Shown here piece by piece: positions 1 to 5,258 of a stretch of 5,344 nucleotides of DNA; position 1 is the first letter of the stretch; every line of letters starts with the position of its first letter. Source of the DNA: JALENY01 sp036310185 (lineage in GTDB: Bacteria; Bacillota; Clostridia; Lachnospirales; Lachnospiraceae); contig JAXJSH010000145.1 in the NCBI GenBank assembly GCA_036310185.1, forward strand, positions 1 through 5,344. The letters run 5' to 3'. Position numbers and translations under genes: made by a program. The notes under the pieces are model-generated. The model was given only the letters and a program-made list of their open reading frames with translations. It did no database searches and was not told where the DNA came from.

Positions 1-159
1 AATGTTTTTGTTCAGCTGCTCTTTCAGTTCCTGGATAGTCTGATTAAGCTGTGCAATCAACTGAGTCTGTGCATTGATTGTTGCATTCAAAGAATCTACA
101 GTTGATGTTAATGTATTGACTTGCTGTAATAGATGTTCATTCATTTCATCTTTTGTCAA
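1..159 (-). CDS. tnpC: IS66-type transposase (TnpC), N-terminal fragment running off the window
   Basis: DDE transposase start; 53 codons are visible with no stop before the left edge. The chosen start is TTG (159-157), followed by TKDEMNEHLL, because a good ribosome site AAGGTGG (171-165) lies 5 bases upstream. The in-frame ATG at 144-142 (codon 6) is the alternative but is badly placed for that site. Residues about 14-50 form a heptad-like series of V/L/I with Gln/Asn-rich faces (LTSTVDSL, LIAQLNQTIQELKEQLNK). This matches the leucine-zipper N-terminus of IS66 TnpC (LZ_Tnp_IS66 type), which in the family is followed by a zinc finger and the DDE core. The segment usually leads into a KNSSKPPSSDG-like motif just past the point where the window ends. 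The family assignment rests on the N-terminus only; a generic coiled-coil protein is the alternative, made unlikely by the IS-like tip upstream. Confidence 0.75.
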   Translation of the reverse strand, partial: MTKDEMNEHLLQQVNTLTSTVDSLNATINAQTQLIAQLNQTIQELKEQLNKNI

Positions 160-501
160 TCAGACCACCTTCTTTCGCTAAAATTTGATACTTCTATTTT
201 AACGGAAAAAGAGAAAAAAGGCGAATTACAACATTTTGCCCTTTCGTCAAAATGACTGTGGATAAGATGTCTGATACAAAGTGCAGATGCTGATAAATCC
301 AGTATGAAATCCACAAAAAGCAGGATATCAGACAATCATCAGGGCTGCCGGATTATCGTAATCCACAATCAAAAAGGATTAAGAAGATACTTATAAAAAG
401 TTATCCACTTTTTGTAGTGCAACAATGTCAAAACAGAAATTTTATTTTCTCTGTTTTGACTAAAAAAATCAAAGTACTCTAATGGGGTGCTGAATAGTTA
501 C
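160..501. other. Non-coding IS leader with repeated TGTGGAT boxes and inverted repeats
   Basis: No reading frame of useful length exists in these 342 bases on either strand. Several sequence features are visible. Four sites resemble the DnaA box TTATCCACA: an exact match on the minus strand (257-265), and plus-strand variants at 401-409 (one mismatch), 359-367 (one mismatch) and 307-315 (two mismatches). There are inverted repeats at 268-276/326-334 (TGTCTGATA with TATCAGACA), at 350-355/359-364 (GGATTA with TAATCC), at 395-401/407-413 (AAAAAGT with ACTTTTT) and at 427-437/450-460. A TTGACG at 250-245 on the minus strand followed 16 bases later by TAATTC is a weak transposase promoter candidate. 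I infer that this is the transposase-binding and promoter part of the IS end. Confidence 0.6.
427..460. repeat. Perfect 11-bp inverted repeat near the IS tip
   Basis: GTCAAAACAGA (427-437) and its exact complement TCTGTTTTGAC (450-460) flank a 12-base A/T-rich loop. Neither side is followed by a T-run in the right direction, so this is not a typical intrinsic terminator. It starts about 40 bp inside the inferred element tip. It could be a subterminal transposase-binding structure or a hairpin that blocks read-through expression from the host gene; this is inference. Confidence 0.6.
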
Positions 502-861
502 CAGAAAATAAAAAATACTGGTAAGAATTATGCTTATGCATGAATACAATCCTGATTCCTGTGTCACAAACAAATAAATCAACGTAAGTACCATAACACA
601 GCACACCTGTTTAAAAACAGATGAAAATTCAAGATAATATCCTCTTCTTAATATGTTTTTATAAGGCTGCCCAAAGAAAATCACTATAATCTGACAACAC
701 AGACAAATGCTCACCAGATTCAAATATTCATGATTTTCGTAGGGAACCCGTCCACCATAACGGAAAATATGTGCAAGAATCAGGCTTACCTGCATACACA
801 CAAAATCCAAAAGCATAAAATCCCAATGTTTCAGCCATCCCTGTGCTGATTTCTTGTACAT
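469..861 (-). pseudogene. Initiating sugar-phosphate transferase, truncated by the IS (N-terminal membrane part only)
   Basis: Remnant of a polyprenyl glycosylphosphotransferase (CpsE/WbaP-like), the enzyme that transfers a sugar phosphate to undecaprenyl phosphate to start a capsule or EPS repeat unit. Intact members have roughly 450-470 residues, with the catalytic domain at the C-terminus. Here 120 native residues (to position 502) are followed by ten residues read from the IS (VTIQHPIRVL) and a stop. Visible family features are the start MYKKSAQGWLKHWDF, FRYGG at 33-37, GQPYKNILRRGYY at 64-76, and four probable membrane segments (about 13-33, 44-63, 82-100, 104-120). I chose ATG 861 because GGGAGGG (873-867) sits 5 bases upstream; a TTG at 879 extends the frame but has no ribosome site. 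It lies 54 bp after the Ig-like gene and is probably last in the operon as seen. The catalytic domain is absent, so it should be inactive. Confidence 0.8.
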
Positions 862-915
862 ATCAACCCTCCCTGACAAATTAAATATATTATATACTGT
901 TCTTCTTCCGTTATC

Positions 916-1644
916 TTACTCCACGGTCACTGTGAGCAATGCTTCATTTGACTGATTCCCATCACTGTCAATTACATAATAGATAACTTCATATATACCC
1001 GGGGTATAAGTATTCACTTCACCAGATACCTGGATATGCTGGAACAACCAGTTTCTGTCATCCACATCATCCGTAATATCCTTTACGTAACTGAGGAGAT
1101 TAAAATTACTTCCTACTGCCAGCGTTTGTTCATATTGCACCAGATAAAGTGCCGGACATCCCTGAGAAAGAGCCGCAATTTTGGCCTCATTCTGAGCCTC
1201 TCCCGACAATACCTCTGTCTCCGGGGTTGGTTCCGGAGTCGGCTCTGGCGTTGCCTCCGGAGTCATCTCCGCAAAAGCCTCAGCTGTTTCCGGCTCCAAT
1301 GATTCTTCTGCCTGATTTTTTATTCCATTTGACGGAACTGTTATACTCACCTTTGTAACATTGTTACTTCTGTCTTTAGCTATATAGACAATCACAACGT
1401 TTTGTTCTTCTTCTTTTACCTGTACATTTTCCACACGCAGTGAATCTGTCACATCTCCATCTTGTGAATCCACAGCTTTTACACCATCTAACAGATAAGA
1501 TACATCTTCAGCACCTGTATACACAGGTTCACTTTCAAATATAATATCCGGCCCCTTTTTATCATCTTCCATACTCACCAGCACAACTGCTCCAGTCAAT
1601 GCTGCGGCCGCAAGTCCCATGGTGACTGCAATCTTTTTTTTCAT
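916..1644 (-). CDS. Membrane-anchored protein with two Ig-like (DUF5011-like) domains
   Basis: Probable cell-surface protein of 242 residues; its function in polymer synthesis is not known to me. An MKKK start leads into a hydrophobic segment (about 5-24) without a clear lipobox or peptidase site, so it reads as a signal anchor. Residues about 33-103 form one Ig-like unit containing the DUF5011-like pattern VDSQDGDVTDSL and VVIVYIAKDRSNN. Residues about 128-143 are a TPEPTPEP-type linker, and about 163-241 form a second unit with GIYEVIYYVIDSDGNQSNE. Such domains usually sit in surface proteins and may bind glycans or other proteins. The ATG at 1644 starts just two bases after the kinase stop, with AGGG in the kinase's last codons as ribosome site, so translation is coupled. 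A TTG at 1650 is in frame but too near that site. Its position suggests a role at the outer face during export or wall attachment; this is inference. Confidence 0.8.
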   Translation of the reverse strand: MKKKIAVTMGLAAAALTGAVVLVSMEDDKKGPDIIFESEPVYTGAEDVSYLLDGVKAVDSQDGDVTDSLRVENVQVKEEEQNVVIVYIAKDRSNNVTKVSITVPSNGIKNQAEESLEPETAEAFAEMTPEATPEPTPEPTPETEVLSGEAQNEAKIAALSQGCPALYLVQYEQTLAVGSNFNLLSYVKDITDDVDDRNWLFQHIQVSGEVNTYTPGIYEVIYYVIDSDGNQSNEALLTVTVE

Positions 1645-1646
1645 AA

Positions 1647-2372
1647 TCAATTCCCTTCAGTCTTTTCTAATTTACCATAGTATTTTCCGTAATACTTGCC
1701 ATATTTGCCGTAATACTTACCATATTTTCCATAAGACTGTTTCTGCATATCCACTTTATTTAATACTGCTCCAAGAATTGGACAATTACTTTTTTCCAGC
1801 TGTTCTTTTACCTCCTGTGCAAAACGATAACTGATTGCACCGGACTCAACAACCATAATGACACCATCACAGGAACCTGCAATAATTGCACTGTCAATTA
1901 CACTTCCAAGGGGTGGTGTATCCAGAATAATATAATCATATATATCGCGAAGGGCATTCAACATATTTTTGAATGTTTTATCGCCCAGAAGCTCTGCCGG
2001 ATTGGGTGGAAACGGACCCGAATAGATAATATGGAAATTTTTCACATCTGTAGCACAGATAACATCCGTAAGATTGGACTGTCCGGACAGAAAATGAGTA
2101 AGCCCCTGAATCTCCTGCCCCGAAATATCTGACCTTCCCATAAGCACAGATTTTCTCATGTCTGCATCAATAAGCAAAGTCTTCTTTCCTGCTTCTGCCA
2201 GTGACGCCGCCAACTGCATACTTACACTGCTCTTGCCTTCATTCTGTGTACAACTGGTCAATGCAATTACTTTTTTATCTTTACCACAGAACTGAATATT
2301 GGTTCGAAGTGATTTATATGCTTCGGTTATATGATAATTATCTTTTTCAAAATATACTTTTACCTGTTTCAT
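1647..2372 (-). CDS. cpsD: CpsD/CapB-type bacterial tyrosine kinase
   Basis: Cytoplasmic BY-kinase that autophosphorylates on C-terminal tyrosines and controls capsule/EPS assembly together with its Wzz-type partner. Seen in order: the oligomerisation motif EAYKSLRTNIQF (17-28), Walker A SCTQNEGKS (40-48, Lys47), Walker A' LLIDADMR (66-73, Asp69 and Asp71), the PPNPAELL motif (122-129), Walker B IILDTPP (148-154, Asp151), and a tail at 213-234 with nine tyrosines in a repeated GKYYGKYG pattern. Its 241 residues fit the Firmicutes form in which the membrane activator is a separate protein. The start ATG has AGGAGG (2383-2378) 5 bases upstream, overlapping the stop of the Wzz gene, which indicates coupled translation. 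MinD/ParA ATPases share the Walker motifs, but the tyrosine tail and neighbours make the kinase call firm. The symbol follows streptococcal naming. Confidence 0.93.
   Translation of the reverse strand: MKQVKVYFEKDNYHITEAYKSLRTNIQFCGKDKKVIALTSCTQNEGKSSVSMQLAASLAEAGKKTLLIDADMRKSVLMGRSDISGQEIQGLTHFLSGQSNLTDVICATDVKNFHIIYSGPFPPNPAELLGDKTFKNMLNALRDIYDYIILDTPPLGSVIDSAIIAGSCDGVIMVVESGAISYRFAQEVKEQLEKSNCPILGAVLNKVDMQKQSYGKYGKYYGKYGKYYGKYYGKLEKTEGN
1671..1736 (-). repeat. In-frame repeat encoding the kinase's Tyr-Gly-Lys tail
   Basis: Short imperfect tandem repeats encode Gly-Lys-Tyr and Gly-Lys-Tyr-Tyr units at kinase residues 213-234. On the plus strand, variants of the word CCGTAATACTT and CCATATTT recur. 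Unit number could change by slippage without breaking the frame, altering the number of phosphorylatable tyrosines (nine here). The repeat itself is directly visible; length variation is inference. Confidence 0.75.
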
Positions 2373-2381
2373 AATATCCTC

Positions 2382-3134
2382 CTACTTTCTGCGGTTTCTC
2401 TTACTCTTTTTCTTCTTACGCTTTTTATCCGATTCTGAAAGCGGAATCGTTCCAAGTGTACTGATCGCAAGATATCTCTCAATATCCTCACTGGTCTTAA
2501 TCGTATCATTCATCAGATAGAGAACAATAATCACTACAGCAGCAATAAAAGCACCAATAAGCCCACCGATTGCAGCATCCCGCTTGACACTGGGGCTGCT
2601 TGGATTTTTCGGTATGTTTGCTTCATCCACCACGGTAACGGCTTCTGTCACCATAACATTCTGAATGTGCTGGGCAGACGCATCGCGAATCGCATTGGCA
2701 ATATCGCATGCCATATACGGGTCCGGATCTTCCACTTTTATTGTCACAATACGTGTATCACTGGTCGTTGATACCGTAACTTTTCCCAATAACTGCTCAT
2801 AAGTCATTATTTCATCTCCCCTGGTAAGACCAAGTTCCATAATGACAGATTCTATAACCTTACGACTTTTAATCATTTCCGCATAGTCATGTGTAAGAAG
2901 CGTACTTGCCTGAAGATCGCCGGATGTAACTTTACTGCTGTCCTGCTGCGCCAGCACATACATTTTTGTGGTTGACACATACTGAGGCGTCACGATGACT
3001 TTGTCATATAAAATAAATAACATAGCCACAACTATACCGGCACAGATAATGTAACCTATTTTTCTAAACACTTCACTGATCAGATCCAAAAGATCTATTT
3101 CGATTTCATTCGCTTCCTGCCTACTCGTCTCCAT
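2382..3134 (-). CDS. cpsC: Wzz/CpsC-type chain-length regulator and tyrosine-kinase activator
   Basis: Membrane protein of the polysaccharide co-polymerase family. It sets polymer chain length and, in Firmicutes, activates the separate CpsD/CapB kinase through its C-terminal cytoplasmic end. Seen: the N-terminal IEIDLLDLISEVFRK (11-25) typical of Wzz domains, TM1 about 27-43, an extracytoplasmic region with PQYVSTTKMYV and a SGDLQASTLL segment, the proline-rich PKNPSSPSVKRD (175-186) before TM2 (187-208), then SEDIERYLAISTLGTIP, the usual juxtamembrane activator sequence. The protein ends in an unusually basic tail (237-250, KKRKKKKSKRNRRK). The ATG overlaps the end of the phosphatase gene by 14 bases, with AGGAG 6 bases upstream. 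Length (250 residues) is normal for the split Gram-positive form. The symbol follows streptococcal naming. Confidence 0.92.
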   Translation of the reverse strand: METSRQEANEIEIDLLDLISEVFRKIGYIICAGIVVAMLFILYDKVIVTPQYVSTTKMYVLAQQDSSKVTSGDLQASTLLTHDYAEMIKSRKVIESVIMELGLTRGDEIMTYEQLLGKVTVSTTSDTRIVTIKVEDPDPYMACDIANAIRDASAQHIQNVMVTEAVTVVDEANIPKNPSSPSVKRDAAIGGLIGAFIAAVVIIVLYLMNDTIKTSEDIERYLAISTLGTIPLSESDKKRKKKKSKRNRRK

Positions 3135-3861
3135 CTTTTTCTCCTGCCTTTCTTACTATTTTCAACGGGTTTTGAAACATTATCTTATTCTTATACACTT
3201 CACCCATTTTTTTCTCAATATATGCCGCACATTCTTTCATCCTTACAGGACGTTCCTCTGGATCATGTCCGTCACTGCCCACCAGGTGCAGTAAATCATG
3301 TTTCATCAGATTGCGGCAGAATTTCTTCACTTTTCTTCCATCTTTGCCCAGTATACTGTCTGCATTTATCTGAATGAGTACTCCCATTTCGACCAGCTCA
3401 TCCACAAAATCCAGATCCCCCAAAACGCTCTCATACCGTTCCGCATGCGCAACAATGGGTTTATATCCGGAAGACAGCAAATGATACAACCGTTCTTTTA
3501 TGTAGGATTTTGAATCACCACCGGAAAACTCAGTCAATACATAAGTGGTGCCCGCCATACAAAACTGCTTTCTATTTCGAAGCATTTCCACCATATCCAT
3601 GCTGGCATGTAATTCACACCCCAGATACAGCTCCATATCGGGGAATTTTTTTTCTTTTTCTCTGCACAACCGTTCAAACTGTGTCAGCACCGTTTTTTCA
3701 TCCGGCTCAAACATGTGATTTCTGAAATGCGGTGTCAGAATAATCAGCCGAACCCCCTGTTCATATTCTGTTTTTAACATTTCCATTGCCATTTCCATAT
3801 TTTTTGCCCCGTCATCAACTTCCGGCAATATATGACAATGTATATCAGCAATTCTTTCCAT
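3121..3861 (-). CDS. cpsB: CpsB/CapC-type PHP-family protein-tyrosine phosphatase
   Basis: Metal-dependent phosphatase that removes phosphate from the tyrosine tail of the CpsD/CapB kinase, resetting the assembly cycle; cytoplasmic. The PHP metal-site motifs are all present: DIHCHILPEVDDG (6-18, His8 and His10), TPHF (43-46, His45), the GCELHAS motif (81-87, Glu83), PIVAHAERY (135-143, His139) and GSDGHD (195-200, Asp197 and His199). At 246 residues it is the usual length. The ATG at 3861 has GAGG 7 bases upstream. It is the first gene after the promoter region and overlaps the Wzz gene by 14 bases, so the two are surely co-transcribed. Histidinol phosphatase-type PHP proteins are the nearest alternative, but the motif set and the gene neighbours identify the capsule phosphatase. 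Confidence 0.94.
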   Translation of the reverse strand: MERIADIHCHILPEVDDGAKNMEMAMEMLKTEYEQGVRLIILTPHFRNHMFEPDEKTVLTQFERLCREKEKKFPDMELYLGCELHASMDMVEMLRNRKQFCMAGTTYVLTEFSGGDSKSYIKERLYHLLSSGYKPIVAHAERYESVLGDLDFVDELVEMGVLIQINADSILGKDGRKVKKFCRNLMKHDLLHLVGSDGHDPEERPVRMKECAAYIEKKMGEVYKNKIMFQNPLKIVRKAGEKDGDE

Positions 3862-3874
3862 TTATAAACCTCAA

Positions 3875-3889
3875 AAGCAGATCCTGCTT
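3875..3889 (-). promoter_or_regulatory. Small hairpin in the phosphatase leader
   Basis: AAGCAG and CTGCTT pair perfectly around a 3-base loop, ending about 13 bases before the phosphatase start and just ahead of its GAGG ribosome site. On the minus strand the hairpin is followed by only four T, so termination would be weak. It may tune translation or mRNA stability of the operon; no known regulator is recognised. Confidence 0.35.
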
Positions 3890-3909
3890 ATTTTCTACTA
3901 TACAGCTTC

Positions 3910-3915
3910 ATTATA
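3910..3915 (-). promoter_or_regulatory. Alternative -10 box for the operon
   Basis: A consensus TATAAT on the minus strand, about 50 bases upstream of the phosphatase ATG. No good -35 box lies 16-18 bases further upstream; only an A/T-rich tract (3931-3946, AAAAAATATATTTTTT) is found there. It could be a weak or activated promoter, or chance in A/T-rich DNA. Confidence 0.3.
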
Positions 3916-3958
3916 ATAATATCAATAAACAAAAAATATATTTTTTTACAACTATATC

Positions 3959-3987
3959 AATATATCAACATTCCTTAAAATATTCAA
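3959..3987 (-). promoter_or_regulatory. Candidate sigma-A promoter of the phosphatase-kinase operon
   Basis: On the minus strand, TTGAAT (3987-3982) and TATATT (3964-3959) are separated by exactly 17 bases, matching 4/6 and 5/6 of the -35 and -10 consensus. It lies between the LCP terminator and the phosphatase gene and would give a leader of about 90 bases. A tandem 8-mer, TATATCAA twice on the plus strand (3953-3968), overlaps the -10 and might be an operator. The surrounding A/T richness makes chance matches likely. Confidence 0.4.
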
Positions 3988-4034
3988 CACTCTTTTTTTT
4001 ACATACCCTGACATATTTTGACATTCAAAGGAAT

Positions 4035-4073
4035 AAAAAGATCTCTTTTACCATTTCAGTAAAAGAGATCTTT
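4035..4073 (-). terminator. Intrinsic terminator after the LCP gene
   Basis: A perfect 15-bp inverted repeat (AAAGATCTCTTTTAC at 4037-4051 with its complement at 4059-4073) has a 7-base loop. On the minus strand it runs into TTTTTATT. It starts 21 bases after the LCP stop, which fits a rho-independent terminator. It separates the LCP gene from the downstream operon unless read-through occurs. Confidence 0.85.
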
Positions 4074-4093
4074 CTCACAAAAACTATAATTTT

Positions 4094-5188
4094 CTATTGT
4101 TCACTTTCCCCATAAATGTATCCCTGAAGATATTTACTGTTCTCATTCAGGTTGGGAACCAGAACTTCCATGCCCACACTGAGTGTCTCACAGGTATACG
4201 TTCCTTCTACCGGAATACGGTAACTTTCCATTTCTGTCATTCCGTTTGTAAAAATCGTATACACCAGACCCAGAATCTCCATATTTGTCATATCTGTAGT
4301 CAGACTCGGTAAGATTTCATCTGCCAGATCCAGTAATTCCGCAAGGCTTTTATCTTTCACTTTATTGAAAGCGGCCATCACAACTCTTCTTTGGCGATCT
4401 GTACGCTCCCAGTCTGAATTACCTACATATCGGATTCTTGAGTATGCCAGTGCCTGCTCCGGTGTAAGCGAATTCACTCCGGCATGCAAATTCCAACCGG
4501 TAGAATCTGTACCCGCCTGCGCAATCCATTTGTTGTTTGAATTCAGATAATTTGCTTCCGCTTCGTTTAACTCAATATCCAGATTGCCCACACAGGACAA
4601 TGCCTCAACAAACCCCTCAAAATCCACCTCAATATTTCCATCAATATGAATGCCAAGGCTCTCCTCGATAACCTGATCCAGAAGCGGCATTCCGCCAAAC
4701 TGATAAGAAGCATTGATACGGTTGTCGCTGTAACCCGGAATCGGCACATACAAATCACGCATAACAGAACTTAAAATAATTTTATTTGTCTTCTTATTCA
4801 GACTGCAGATGATCATGGTATCTGATCTCTGGCGCCCCTGACCCTCTCTTCGGTCCTGACCGATCAGAAGAATATTAATAACATCCTCATCTCTCATCAC
4901 ATTAACGTCCACATCATCCCAGTTAATTTCTTCCGGTGAAACAACATTCCCGGTCAGATCCAGTGAATCATCTGTTTCAAACGTTTCTTCTTCACGCGGA
5001 ACAACATCAACACTGCTGCTGTCTACCTTATTAATCTTATCTAATTTTGACTGAAGGAAAGCAAAAGCTGCTATTGCCAGCAGAAGGAAAACGCCCACAG
5101 ATACCAGCACGATTTTTACTGGCAACGGGATTTTTTTCTTTGTTTTCTTTTCACTGACTTTCCATTCTACATTGTTATCTGTCTTCAT
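4094..5188 (-). CDS. LytR-CpsA-Psr (LCP) family wall-polymer ligase
   Basis: Membrane-bound phosphotransferase that moves undecaprenyl-linked glycopolymers, such as capsule or teichoic acid, onto peptidoglycan. Seen (numbering from the chosen ATG): a basic cytoplasmic start, one membrane segment about 22-44, an acidic linker, then the LCP domain. The domain shows INILLIGQDRR (104-114), RSDTM (121-125), SVMRDLYVPIPG (141-152), YSRIRY (249-254) and DWERTDRQRRV (259-269). These hold the Arg and Asp residues that in the family bind the lipid pyrophosphate head and metal. The 364-residue length is normal. I chose ATG 5188, with GGCGG (5202-5198) 9 bases upstream; a GTG at 5218 adds ten residues but has no ribosome site and sits inside a leader hairpin. 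It corresponds to cpsA, first gene in streptococcal cps loci, but a terminator separates it from the rest here. Confidence 0.93.
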   Translation of the reverse strand: MKTDNNVEWKVSEKKTKKKIPLPVKIVLVSVGVFLLLAIAAFAFLQSKLDKINKVDSSSVDVVPREEETFETDDSLDLTGNVVSPEEINWDDVDVNVMRDEDVINILLIGQDRREGQGRQRSDTMIICSLNKKTNKIILSSVMRDLYVPIPGYSDNRINASYQFGGMPLLDQVIEESLGIHIDGNIEVDFEGFVEALSCVGNLDIELNEAEANYLNSNNKWIAQAGTDSTGWNLHAGVNSLTPEQALAYSRIRYVGNSDWERTDRQRRVVMAAFNKVKDKSLAELLDLADEILPSLTTDMTNMEILGLVYTIFTNGMTEMESYRIPVEGTYTCETLSVGMEVLVPNLNENSKYLQGYIYGESEQ

Positions 5189-5207
5189 ACTTATTTTCCG
5201 CCCTTCT

Positions 5208-5258
5208 GCGAAAGGCACCGATGGGGTTATGAAACCCGTTGGCGAACTTTCGCTTTTT
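5208..5258. promoter_or_regulatory. Long structured hairpin in the LCP gene leader
   Basis: GCGAAAG (5208-5214) pairs perfectly with CTTTCGC (5247-5253). Inside lies a second stem, CCGATGGG..TT (5218-5228) with AACCCGTTGG (5233-5242), having two or three G-T pairs, one bulged G and an ATGA loop; a small internal loop joins the two stems. On the minus strand it ends just before the LCP ribosome site, so it may control LCP translation. On the plus strand it is followed by TTTTT (5254-5258) and looks like an intrinsic terminator, although no plus-strand gene is visible to its left. I could not match it to a riboswitch class I know. Confidence 0.5.

Larger units (their letters stand above)
1..501 (-). 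mobile_element. IS66-family insertion sequence, one end (partial)
   Basis: One end of an insertion sequence, cut by the left window edge. Seen: the transferase reading frame to its right stops matching its family abruptly after a Leu codon (504-502), and the minus strand then reads GTAACTATTCAGCACCCC from 501. IS66-family elements typically start with GTAA and make 8-bp target duplications. An IS66-type transposase start lies inside at 159. Inferred: the tip is at 501, and the flanking 8 bp (CAGAAAAT, 502-509) is one copy of the target duplication. The other end, its inverted repeat and the second duplication are outside the window. No tnpA- or tnpB-like frame fits between the tip and the transposase, so this may be a transposase-only (ISBst12-like) member, unless accessory genes lie elsewhere. 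The call is fairly firm; the exact tip is an inference. Confidence 0.75.

Noticed and set aside
257..409. Replication origin suggested by the DnaA-box-like cluster
   Set aside because: No dnaA, dnaN or rep gene and no A/T unwinding element is seen, and the segment lies inside an insertion sequence; four partial boxes do not make an origin.
862..879. TTG start extending the truncated transferase by six residues
   Set aside because: The GGGAGGG ribosome site lies between this TTG and the ATG at 861, so it serves the ATG.
889..917. Possible internal promoter (TATAAT at 894-889) before the transferase remnant
   Set aside because: The -35 position reads AAGATA (3/6), the region is simply A/T-rich, and the gene sits in an operon, so support is too weak for a feature.
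1036..1358. Plus-strand reading frames of 69 and 88 residues opposite the Ig-like gene
   Set aside because: They are antisense to a well-supported gene with a recognisable signal anchor and domains, lack ribosome sites, and show no family features.
3298..4312. Several plus-strand frames of 71-109 residues opposite the phosphatase, the promoter spacer and the LCP gene
   Set aside because: They shadow firmly identified genes or low-complexity A/T-rich DNA, with no ribosome site and no recognisable motif.
4567..4758. Minus-strand frame of 63 residues inside the LCP gene
   Set aside because: It is in another frame within the conserved LCP domain coding sequence; its composition is that of a frame shadow.
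5189..5218. GTG start extending the LCP protein by ten residues
   Set aside because: There is no ribosome site upstream of it and the codon falls inside the leader hairpin; the ATG at 5188 has GGCGG upstream and gives the usual basic N-terminus.
5208..5258. Known riboswitch (c-di-GMP, fluoride, ZTP, preQ1) in the LCP leader
   Set aside because: None of the conserved core sequences of these classes that I know could be aligned to the hairpin.
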